A stretch of 11,388 bases of DNA from Acidobacteriaceae bacterium. Its GTDB lineage: Bacteria > Acidobacteriota > Terriglobia > Terriglobales > Acidobacteriaceae. Location: positions 1 to 11,388 of the forward strand of contig PMWR01000609.1 of NCBI GenBank assembly GCA_003166055.1, in the 5' to 3' direction. Positions 1 through 7,422 of this stretch are shown here, piece by piece. The position numbers and the translations under genes were made by a program. The notes below the pieces were generated by a model that worked only from the letters and a program-made list of their open reading frames with translations, had not been told where the DNA came from and made no database searches. Every line of letters begins with the position of its first letter. Position 1 is the stretch's first letter.

Positions 1-1391
<1,391 letters not shown>

Positions 1392-1397
1392 TGCAGC

Positions 1398-1403
1398 ATT
1401 ATA
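1398..1403 (-). promoter_or_regulatory. Candidate -10 box (TATAAT) placing the uvrB transcription start at or near its ATG
   Basis: On the minus strand a perfect TATAAT lies 6 nt before the uvrB start codon. A transcript starting the usual 6-7 nt after a -10 box would begin at about position 1391, the A of the ATG, giving a leaderless mRNA. This fits the lack of a Shine-Dalgarno sequence there, in contrast to the other four genes. I see no good -35 box at 16-18 nt spacing (TCGCCG lies at the 17-nt position). The hexamer could be chance. Confidence 0.35.
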
Positions 1404-1444
1404 TCCGAAGAGCGAAGATGCGGCGAAGATGGGTGAGGCAGTTT

Positions 1445-1472
1445 TAAGTTGTAAGTTATCAGTGGTCAGTTG
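1445..1472. repeat. Four-unit tandem heptad repeat (consensus T[A/C]AGTKR)
   Basis: Four contiguous 7-nt units follow one another exactly: TAAGTTG (1445-1451), TAAGTTA (1452-1458), TCAGTGG (1459-1465) and TCAGTTG (1466-1472). Short heptads of the TCAGTTG type are, to my recollection, scattered in intergenic regions of acidobacterial genomes. Their function is unknown. The array is 54-81 nt upstream of the uvrB start. Confidence 0.6.
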
Positions 1473-1527
1473 CCGCCGCCATCGATCTGCGCACGCAAAG
1501 AAACGCGCAAAACATGAAAACAGGTAC

Positions 1528-1570
1528 GCCTACAGGAGGACGAAACGAGCGATTTCGTCGCCCTATAGGC
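1528..1570. repeat. Imperfect 43-nt inverted repeat / hairpin
   Basis: Pairing is symmetric about one centre across 18 positions, 15 of them Watson-Crick. The inner arm GACGAAA (1539-1545) pairs with TTTCGTC (1553-1559) around a 7-nt loop. After a 2-nt internal mismatch AGG pairs with CCT, and after one C/A mismatch GCCTA (1528-1532) pairs with TAGGC (1566-1570). No T run adjoins either side, so it is not a standard terminator. It may be a REP-like element or a structured RNA. Confidence 0.5.
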
Positions 1571-1594
1571 CTGCAGATTGGCGCTCGCAGGTTT

Positions 1595-1639
1595 TTTGGC
1601 GAAAAACGTCCGGTTGCAGCCCGACAAAAAGCCGCCAAA
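1595..1639. repeat. Inverted repeat TTTGGCG / CGCCAAA
   Basis: Seven perfect base pairs (1595-1601 with 1633-1639) enclose a 31-nt spacer that starts and ends A-rich and has a weak internal pairing of its own. It lies 24 nt beyond the hairpin at 1528-1570, so the two may form one larger structured unit. Function unknown. Confidence 0.35.
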
Positions 1640-1876
1640 CGTAGGCTTATACCAGGACGAAAAGTGTAAAAATCGATGTTATTTCGATCGTTTTCGGGCT
1701 GTTTTCGGTCGTTTTTGGCGTGTTTGGGAGGGCGTTCCGAGTTGATTTGCCGCCGGAAACTGCGGACGTCTCGCGCCGATCCTCAGACCTGCGTAGGGAA
1801 GCGCGCATCGCTTGAAATTAAAAAATATGGATGGTCGGTAAATTCAATTCACTCCGCAGCCTGAAACTGGAGCAGC

Positions 1877-4432
1877 TTATCTCGAGTAATCCGGATCCAT
1901 GGCCGGATCGCGGATTCCGGCCAATTCCAGAGCCTGGAGCACGAACGCATTCCATGCAAAGACCCGGTGAAATCCGTAAAATGGATTTCCTGCCGAGGTC
2001 GGCAAGTACTCCTGACTCGTCGGAAACGCGTCGTCTGTGTGGGTTTCTGCCCACAACCGGTTGGCAATCGCGTGGTCTGCTCTCTTCCATCCATGCAGCT
2101 TCCCGGTCACATAGCCGCAGATCTCCACTCTCATCCAACTTCCACCGTTGTAATAGACGCCATCGGCTGCTTTATTTCGATAGCTCGCCGCGTAGGAGTC
2201 GCTTACCATCGGATGCCACTTATCGGTAAAGTAACTCCATTCTTTCCCTCTCGGTAAGCCGATAAAGATCGGCCTCACCGTGCCGCCTTCATTCGGGTAA
2301 GGGCAGTTTTCCCTGGGCAGCATGGACGGGATGTGGTTGAGATGGCTGACAACCATTTCGTCCGTTAGAATTGGCCGCTTGAAAAGCCAAAGAGAAAGAA
2401 ACTCGGGAAAGATATCGGAGAAGCCTATGGCGTCCGGGATGTTGCGCGCGGGAAACAGAAAGCCACGCTCGGCGTCATAGTAACTGCGATACTGCTCCTC
2501 CGCCTTTGCGATGTAGCTTTCGGATATGGACGCGCTGATTTCAGGTATATGCAGTTCACGAATGACTCTCAGGAGTACTGCCAACATTCCCTGGTTTTCG
2601 CAGAGAATCCTGGTGCCTTCGGGATAGTGAATTACGTCAAGCTGACCTATGACAAACTGCGCCGTGCAGATGGCCTCGCGATGAGGATCGTAGCTTGCGA
2701 GACAGTACTCGGCGGCTCGACGGATCTTGTACCTATCAAGCTCAGTACCGAAGCGGCGATGATTCAGAAACGCCCACATCAACCATAGAGGGGTTGAGTC
2801 GTTGGATTTGCGTTCAAGGTTGGCAATGTTTGGCTCCACGAGCGTGTTGATCGCGCCGTCGTCGCCTTGATTGTCGGCCCAGACATTGAAGACTTTCTCG
2901 TTCAGTTCGCGGTTGTGGGTACCGTTTAGCGCGTAGAAGCTGTCGCGCAAATACATTTCGCCGGCGGCCGAATACCAGATGCTGGGTGCTAGCATGGGAC
3001 GGTTTTCGGCTCCCTCCACATTCCAACTCAACATCATGACGTCTGCGTAGAGGATCTTCTCTGTTTCGCCTCCCTTGAAGCGCAGACCCTCAGCCAGGTG
3101 AAGGTGGCTGGCGAGACGATAACCGCGAACCGCGTGTGGAATGTCATCGTTCACAAAGATGAACACGGTTGTCTCTTGTTGGTGTCCCATCTCGAGACGG
3201 CGAGATGGTTCGCGGCGCGTGGCGACACGGAGAAGTTCAACATCGCGCACTTCAAACGAAGGCAGCCCGCCTGGATCACTGTTTTCGCCTTCTGGAATGA
3301 AGTCGGTCAGCGACAGAGCAAGAGCGCCGCCTGTGCCCTGCAGCGCGGGTATGACAAAGGAGAAATGGAAGTCGGAAAAGATGGAGGGTGATGCAGGCGC
3401 CGTATCGTTGAAAAGTGTGATGTCGCCAATTTTCCGCGGCTTGTCATCCACGTCCCATGCATGCACCGAGATTGGAACCGCGGATCGATATTTGAGATGT
3501 CCTTCATAGACCTCGCCGGCCTTTGCCGGAAAAGGTAGAAGGACGAAATCGGGCCTGGCGGCCGGAGACAGTTTGACGATGCCGTCTTGTTGATCCACTT
3601 GAATCTGGCCGGACCTCTTCCACAGGGCAGCGGCCAGGAGCTCGACTGGTGCGCGGGAACCATCGCCTGTCAACTGAACTGTTGACTCACCGAAGGTCTG
3701 CTGGACAAATGATCCATGCGTTGCGCGATCGGCGGCATTTGGAAGAACGTAGAGATTCAGATCGGGAATGACGGCGGGCGCCGGTTTCACGGGTGTTCCG
3801 TCGCGCCTGATGATTCGGCTCCATTGATTGCGATATCCGGAATCGGTGAGGAGCCCCACGGTAACTCCGCTCGCCGTACGAAAGCCGGCCGCGGGAAAGT
3901 ACTCGTGCAGCGGTCCACCTTTGCAGTCGGGATGGTCGAAACTCCAAAGATTTGCCGGGGCGGCCTCAGGTTCAAGGCGGTTGGCAAGTTGATAAAGAAG
4001 CGTGAACATGTCAGCCTGGCGTAACTGCATTGTCTTCTTGATCACATGCTGATTGATAACTTCGTAAGAGACATCGGCAAAGACAGTGGTACGCAAGTTA
4101 GAGAGCTCCATCTCGCCTGTCAGCGTGATGTGTGTCCGACCACCTTTCCACGAAGTGGCTTTCCAGTGATCGAACCGGTCTTCAAGACTCCGTTCGCTGT
4201 TTTGAAATACAGCCGAGAACTCTCCGCCTTGATGATGCCGTGCAATAAGCTGACCCCGATAGAGGATCGTTACGCTGTATCCGGATTGAACGTCTCCGGA
4301 CACCTGAAGAGAAACAAGGCCGGAATCAGAGATTGGAGCAGCGTGCGACGGATTCGGAAGCAGAGTGAAAGCCGTTGTCATTGCCGACAGGGCAATAAAT
4401 TCGCGCCGATCCAGATTTCCAAATGAGTCCAT
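1877..4432 (-). CDS. Tat-exported six-hairpin glycosidase-like protein of unassigned family
   Basis: The 851-residue product begins MDSFGNLDRREFIAL, a twin-arginine signal with a hydrophobic stretch and SHA|A near residue 31, so it is probably exported folded. Residues about 40-430 look beta-rich, as in the N-terminal sandwich of many (alpha/alpha)6 glycosidases. Residues about 470-845 look helical with blocks typical of six-hairpin toroid enzymes: MYLRDSFYALNG (D497), GDDGAINTL, CENQGMLAVLLRV, VYYNGGSWMRVE (N762-W766), SQEYLP (E808) and FYGFHRVFAWNAFVLQALELAG. By analogy with GH63-type enzymes, D497 and E808 are candidate acid and base, but this is inference. I cannot name a GH family or substrate. 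The start is backed by GAGGA 5 nt upstream of ATG. It is probably monocistronic, with gaps of 659 and 485 nt on either side. Confidence 0.8.
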   Translation of the reverse strand: MDSFGNLDRREFIALSAMTTAFTLLPNPSHAAPISDSGLVSLQVSGDVQSGYSVTILYRGQLIARHHQGGEFSAVFQNSERSLEDRFDHWKATSWKGGRTHITLTGEMELSNLRTTVFADVSYEVINQHVIKKTMQLRQADMFTLLYQLANRLEPEAAPANLWSFDHPDCKGGPLHEYFPAAGFRTASGVTVGLLTDSGYRNQWSRIIRRDGTPVKPAPAVIPDLNLYVLPNAADRATHGSFVQQTFGESTVQLTGDGSRAPVELLAAALWKRSGQIQVDQQDGIVKLSPAARPDFVLLPFPAKAGEVYEGHLKYRSAVPISVHAWDVDDKPRKIGDITLFNDTAPASPSIFSDFHFSFVIPALQGTGGALALSLTDFIPEGENSDPGGLPSFEVRDVELLRVATRREPSRRLEMGHQQETTVFIFVNDDIPHAVRGYRLASHLHLAEGLRFKGGETEKILYADVMMLSWNVEGAENRPMLAPSIWYSAAGEMYLRDSFYALNGTHNRELNEKVFNVWADNQGDDGAINTLVEPNIANLERKSNDSTPLWLMWAFLNHRRFGTELDRYKIRRAAEYCLASYDPHREAICTAQFVIGQLDVIHYPEGTRILCENQGMLAVLLRVIRELHIPEISASISESYIAKAEEQYRSYYDAERGFLFPARNIPDAIGFSDIFPEFLSLWLFKRPILTDEMVVSHLNHIPSMLPRENCPYPNEGGTVRPIFIGLPRGKEWSYFTDKWHPMVSDSYAASYRNKAADGVYYNGGSWMRVEICGYVTGKLHGWKRADHAIANRLWAETHTDDAFPTSQEYLPTSAGNPFYGFHRVFAWNAFVLQALELAGIRDPAMDPDYSR

Positions 4433-4581
4433 CGTCTTCCTCGGAACGTTCAGGGCTCGCTTCCAGGAGCTTCTAGCGTAGGTGAGCGGGGTGCAGGTTT
4501 CGGCTCAAGGCAACGGCGATTCGGTCAGGAACTCGCGTGTCAACCGTATCAGAAACATCCATTGCACATTCTCGATCAGAT

Positions 4582-4697
4582 CAGGGAGTTCCGAAGATTG
4601 GAAGCTTCCGTGACAATTTGGCGATGACGTGCCCAGCTCAATCCTCCCACGGCAGGGCCAGCTTTAGTCGCAGTTCAAGAGGGGCCTGAACTCCCTG
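4582..4697. promoter_or_regulatory. Spaced 10-bp inverted repeat and palindrome upstream of the glycosidase-like gene
   Basis: CAGGGAGTTC (4582-4591) and GAACTCCCTG (4688-4697) are perfect reverse complements 96 nt apart, with the 10-bp palindrome GGAAGCTTCC (4600-4609) between them. They lie 150-265 nt upstream of the start codon. They could be paired operator half-sites for a looping regulator, or chance. No regulator gene is in the window. Confidence 0.2.
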
Positions 4698-4833
4698 GAA
4701 CAAATCTGCTTATAGCCTCGAGCGAGATATGTCCCGATCTGCCAGCTTGTGGGAACCGATTAGCTGGAATGAGGGCCAGTGCACGGTTTGCGCCGCCTGC
4801 ACGATTCTTCAAACCCCTCTGAATGGGTGGCTG

Positions 4834-4987
4834 CCGGGGATGAATCCCCGGCCTACCGCGCCGCGCTGACGAAAAGAAGAAGCAGGTCCCCTTCGACTTC
4901 GCTCAGGGCAGGCTTTCGCTGCGCTCAGGATGACAATCGCTTTTTTAGCTCGCTCGGGATGACAGTCACTTCTTAGCTTGCTCAGGA
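4834..4987. repeat. Dispersed REP-like element, copy 1 (longer copy)
   Basis: The element starts with a perfect 8-bp palindromic stem, CCGGGGAT-GA-ATCCCCGG (4834-4851). Next is ACGAAAAGAAGAAGCAGG (4869-4886), also found exactly at 7347-7364. After that come repeated units related, on the minus strand, to GTCATCCTGAGCGNAGCGAA. The last two are tandem: 4931-4959 (29 nt) and 4960-4987 (28 nt), both beginning TGACA and ending in a CTC(A/G)GGA-like tail. This type is a widespread intergenic repeat in many bacteria and is often mis-annotated as small proteins. It lies 105-258 nt past the M13 stop codon. Confidence 0.75.
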
Positions 4988-5011
4988 CACAGCCGTTCTT
5001 TTGATGGTTGG

Positions 5012-5028
5012 AGGGGCACGAAGCCCCT
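5012..5028 (-). terminator. Possible 3' hairpin of the M13 peptidase gene
   Basis: AGGGGC (5012-5017) pairs perfectly with GCCCCT (5023-5028) around ACGAA, a strong 6-bp GC stem 64 nt past the M13 stop codon. No T run follows on the minus strand, so it would be an atypical terminator. It may instead belong to the repeat element, whose other stem GGGGATGAATCCCC has the same style. Confidence 0.3.
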
Positions 5029-5049
5029 GCGAGCGAACAGCGAGTGTCT

Positions 5050-5090
5050 GCCGCACCGCAGGTGCCGAGCGGTTGGCCGCACCGCAGGTG
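5050..5090. repeat. Two direct copies of GCCGCACCGCAGGTG, period 26
   Basis: The identical 15-mer occurs at 5050-5064 and 5076-5090, separated by 11 nt. The second copy ends 1 nt before the TAA stop of the M13 gene (5094-5092). The tandem arrangement suggests slippage or a small duplication in the 3' untranslated region. Confidence 0.6.
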
Positions 5091-5091
5091 G

Positions 5092-7143
5092 TTACCAGAC
5101 GTGGCAGGTTGGGGTGTGGACCATTGGTTGGCCGGGTTTGCAGCCAAAGGCTTTTTGAAACTCGGGCAGATTCGATACCACTCCATTGATCCGCGCAAAC
5201 CCCGGCGAGTGTGGATTGGTCACCGCGCTCACCCGCAGATTTTCTGGACGCTGGTTCTCGCACGCCCATTGCGCCATGCCTACAAAGAACCGCTGATCGG
5301 GCGTGAAGCCATCGGCAGGCGTCAGCGGCTGGCCCTCGGTCTGCTTCTTCCATGCGATGTAGGCCAGCAGAGTTCCGCCCAGATCGGCGACATCTTCGCC
5401 GCTGGTCAGCTTTGAGTTGATGTGAATGTCGTCGACGATCACGTAGCCCGCATACTGATCGCGGCCGCAGTTGATGCGCTCTTCAAAGCCCTTCGCGTCC
5501 TCCGGCGTCCACCAGTCGCGCAGATTGCCCTGGGCGTCGAATTGACGTCCCTCGTCGTCGAAGGCGTGGGTCAGCTCGTGGCCGATGGTGGCTCCGGTAT
5601 TGCCGTAGTTAGGGGAGTCGTCTTCCTTCGGATCGTAGAGCGGCGGTTGCAGAACCCCGGCAGGGAAGTTGATGTCGTTCATCTGCGGGTTGAAGTAGGC
5701 GTTGACGGTCGGTGGCGTCATGCCCCATTCGTCGCGGTCGACCGGCTTGCCCAGCTTATGCCAGCGTCGCTCGCTTTCAAAGTGATAAGACCGAATAGCA
5801 TTGCCAATGTAATCGCCGGGTTTCACTGCGAGAGCCGAGTAGTCGCGCCACTTCTCCGGATATCCGATCTTGTTGCGAATAGCGTGGAGCTTGCGCAACG
5901 CTTCCGCCTTCGTCGCCGGGCTCATCCAATCCAGGCCCTCGATTTCATGCTGCATGGCGGTTTCGATCTGCTCGGTCATGAGCTGGGTCTTGGCCTTGGT
6001 GTCCGCGGAAAACGTGCGCCGCACGAACTCCTGTCCCAGCGCCTCACCGAGGCTGCGGTCGACAGCGCGCGTGCAAGTCTTCCACCGTGGAGGCATGGCC
6101 GGCACGCCGCGCAGCGTCTTCGAGAAGAAGTCGAAGCTAGCCTGTTCAAAAGGATGGGCGAGGTAGGGCGCCTCAGCCGTCAGCAGATGAAAGCGCAGAT
6201 AGCCACGCAACGCGGCTACATCTTCCGTGTTCAATACCGCGTCAACGGCTTTGAAGAACTCCGGCTGCGACACGTTCAGCTTGGCCACACCGGGCGCGCC
6301 CTGCACCTTGAAGTAGAGCGGCCAGTCGATGGAGGGAGCCAGCTTGGAAAGCTCTTCAACCGTCAGTATGTGATACGTCTTGTGCGGATCGCGGCGCTCG
6401 ACGCGTGTGAGCATGGCCTTGGCCAGCGCAGTCTCGATGCGGAGAGTCGCATCGGCGTCAGCTTTCGCCTGCTCGGCGCTTTCGCCGGAGAGGGTCAGCA
6501 GTTGTTGAATGTAGGCCGCGTACTGCTCGCGGATCTTCACGCTTTTCTCGTCGGTCTTCGTATAGTAGTCGCGGTCAGGAAGTCCGAGGCCGCCCGCCTG
6601 CAACTCGACGATGATCAGCGACGAATCGATCGCATCCTGGCCAGTCCCTGCGCCGAAAAAGAAGCCGCCTGGGTACTCGTGATGCAGCTCAGCGAGCGCG
6701 GACAACACCTCCGCCCGCGTCTTCAGCGCGTCAATCTTCTTGAGCTCCGGCTGCACGGGCTTGTCGCCCAATGCGTCGATGGCAGCAGTGTTCATGCAGG
6801 CGGAATAGAAGTCGCCAACCTTCTGCTGCACAGGCGTACGATTCGTGGCCTTGGCGTCATCCTCGAGAATGCCCCAGAGAAATTGCTGGTTGTCGTTGGC
6901 CAACTTGGCGTAGACACTCCACGAGGCCTGATCGGCGGGGATGGGATTGTTTTTCTCCCAGCCCCCGCAGCTGAATTTATAGAAGTCAGTACAGGGGTCA
7001 ACAGAGCGGTCAAGGCTGGTCACGTCAAGCGACGGAGAATACGGCATAGCCTGGAGGGGCTTCGGCGCGGCTTGTTGCGCATGAAGGCTGAAGGTAGAAA
7101 CGGCGCATGTGAGCAGGGCGGCAAGCAGGGGCTTCGCAATCAT
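5092..7143 (-). CDS. Exported M13 family zinc metallopeptidase (neprilysin/PepO-type)
   Basis: M13 enzymes are zinc endopeptidases that cleave peptides up to a few tens of residues long; this one should act in the periplasm or outside the cell. The start at 7143 is chosen because AGGAG lies 5 nt before that ATG and the product then begins with a Sec signal (MIAKPLLAALL, probable cleavage after SLHA near residue 22). An upstream in-frame ATG at 7191 would add 16 unsupported residues. The 683-residue length fits the family. M13 marks, in order: DPCTDFYKFSCGGW (C51, C59), substrate-binding NAYFNP (481-486), zinc site HELTH (522-526), third ligand in GEDVADLGG (E583, D587), and C-terminal CHVW. 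The usual GEN(I/V)AD has Asp for Asn here, which should not affect zinc binding. It lies 280 nt downstream of the amidase and may have its own promoter. Confidence 0.95.
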   Translation of the reverse strand: MIAKPLLAALLTCAVSTFSLHAQQAAPKPLQAMPYSPSLDVTSLDRSVDPCTDFYKFSCGGWEKNNPIPADQASWSVYAKLANDNQQFLWGILEDDAKATNRTPVQQKVGDFYSACMNTAAIDALGDKPVQPELKKIDALKTRAEVLSALAELHHEYPGGFFFGAGTGQDAIDSSLIIVELQAGGLGLPDRDYYTKTDEKSVKIREQYAAYIQQLLTLSGESAEQAKADADATLRIETALAKAMLTRVERRDPHKTYHILTVEELSKLAPSIDWPLYFKVQGAPGVAKLNVSQPEFFKAVDAVLNTEDVAALRGYLRFHLLTAEAPYLAHPFEQASFDFFSKTLRGVPAMPPRWKTCTRAVDRSLGEALGQEFVRRTFSADTKAKTQLMTEQIETAMQHEIEGLDWMSPATKAEALRKLHAIRNKIGYPEKWRDYSALAVKPGDYIGNAIRSYHFESERRWHKLGKPVDRDEWGMTPPTVNAYFNPQMNDINFPAGVLQPPLYDPKEDDSPNYGNTGATIGHELTHAFDDEGRQFDAQGNLRDWWTPEDAKGFEERINCGRDQYAGYVIVDDIHINSKLTSGEDVADLGGTLLAYIAWKKQTEGQPLTPADGFTPDQRFFVGMAQWACENQRPENLRVSAVTNPHSPGFARINGVVSNLPEFQKAFGCKPGQPMVHTPTCHVW

Positions 7144-7170
7144 GTGTACTCCTGTGAATGAACGGCGCAA

Positions 7171-7188
7171 CGTCACCATGAAGTGACG
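7171..7188 (-). promoter_or_regulatory. Inverted repeat CGTCAC-N6-GTGACG in the M13 gene leader
   Basis: A perfect 6-bp inverted repeat (7171-7176 / 7183-7188) lies 28-45 nt upstream of the chosen M13 start codon and just upstream of its Shine-Dalgarno site. It could be an operator or a small leader hairpin. It overlaps the longer alternative N-terminus, which supports the shorter start. No regulator can be assigned. Confidence 0.3.
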
Positions 7189-7290
7189 CAAGACAGTGTA
7201 GCCGATCAGCGATCATCTGAATTCTACGACGTTCACGCAACTCGCGCGGTAAATTCGAATCTTCAAATCTTTCTGGGTGTGTGGCAGCAA

Positions 7291-7384
7291 GGGATGAATC
7301 CCCGGACCAGCGCGTCACCCGGGTGGTTGCGAGCGCTGCGCGGTGCACGAAAAGAAGAAGCAGGCCCGTCGCTTCGCTTCGGAT
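7291..7384. repeat. Dispersed REP-like element, copy 2 (shorter copy)
   Basis: GGGATGAATCCCCGG (7291-7305) and ACGAAAAGAAGAAGCAGG (7347-7364) match copy 1 exactly and in the same order and orientation. They are separated by 41 nt here and 17 nt in copy 1. A short CTTCGCTTCGGATGA remnant of the GTCATCC-type unit follows (7371-7385). The element lies 39-132 nt downstream of the amidase stop and about 150-240 nt upstream of the M13 start. Confidence 0.7.
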
Positions 7385-7385
7385 G

Positions 7386-7410
7386 AAAGCTCATTTCTAA
7401 AATGAACTTT
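7386..7410 (-). terminator. AU-rich hairpin just after the amidase stop codon
   Basis: AAAG-C-TCATTT (7386-7396) pairs with AAATGA-A-CTTT (7400-7410) around a CTA loop: ten base pairs with one C/A mismatch, 13-37 nt beyond the amidase stop. No T run follows on the minus strand and the stem is AU-rich, so it is an atypical terminator or an mRNA 3' stabiliser. If it stops transcription, the M13 gene needs its own promoter. Confidence 0.35.
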
Positions 7411-7422
7411 TGAGGCGCCAAA

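Larger units (their letters stand above)
1392..1876. other. 485-nt gap between the glycosidase-like gene and uvrB, with structured non-coding sequence
   Basis: No convincing gene is seen. The gap holds a heptad tandem repeat (1445-1472), an imperfect hairpin (1528-1570), an inverted repeat (1595-1639), a 9-nt direct repeat AGGACGAAA (1537-1545 and 1654-1662) and a TCGTTTTCGG-rich tract around 1684-1720. A 62-codon plus-strand reading frame at 1676-1864 has no visible ribosome binding site or known motif. No clear rho-independent terminator follows the glycosidase-like gene: an A/T-rich run at 1814-1830 reads as a T tract on the minus strand, but no stable stem precedes it. Confidence 0.6.
4433..5091. 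other. 659-nt gap: leader of the glycosidase-like gene and dispersed-repeat tail of the M13 gene
   Basis: No real gene is seen. The left half is the presumed promoter region of the glycosidase-like gene: it holds a TTGACA hexamer (minus strand, 4543-4538) without a convincing -10 partner, the palindrome GGAAGCTTCC (4600-4609), and a 10-bp inverted repeat (4582-4591 / 4688-4697). The right half carries the dispersed repeat at 4834-4987, a hairpin at 5012-5028 and a 15-nt direct repeat next to the M13 stop codon. Reading frames here translate to PERSRR/SAAK-type strings that come from the repeat and are not proteins. Confidence 0.6.
7144..7422. other. 279-nt gap: M13 promoter region, repeat copy 2 and amidase 3' hairpin
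   Basis: The right part holds an AU-rich hairpin just after the amidase stop and the second copy of the dispersed repeat. The left part (about 7144-7270) is the presumed M13 leader. TACACT and TAGAAT on the minus strand resemble -10 boxes, but neither has a good -35 partner. No gene is supported here. Confidence 0.5.

Noticed and set aside
1445..1662. Possible CRISPR array in the uvrB upstream gap.
   Set aside because: The repeats are 7-9 nt with no regular 30-nt spacers, and no cas gene is present.
4809..5198. Minus-strand frame of 129 codons, and a plus-strand frame at 4779-4976, over the repeat element.
   Set aside because: Translations such as VILSAAK, PERSRR and GPASSFR are the known signature of GTCATCCTGAGCG-type repeats called as proteins. 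The minus frame also overlaps the M13 C-terminus.
5422..7161. A 579-codon plus-strand open frame antisense to the M13 peptidase gene.
   Set aside because: It is an exact shadow of a gene with complete catalytic motifs. Its translation is Arg/Val/Leu-rich without domains, as expected from GC-rich antisense frames.
7144..7191. A longer M13 peptidase start at 7191, adding 16 residues.
   Set aside because: No ribosome binding site precedes it. The extension would place charged residues ahead of the signal peptide, whereas AGGAG sits 5 nt before the ATG at 7143.
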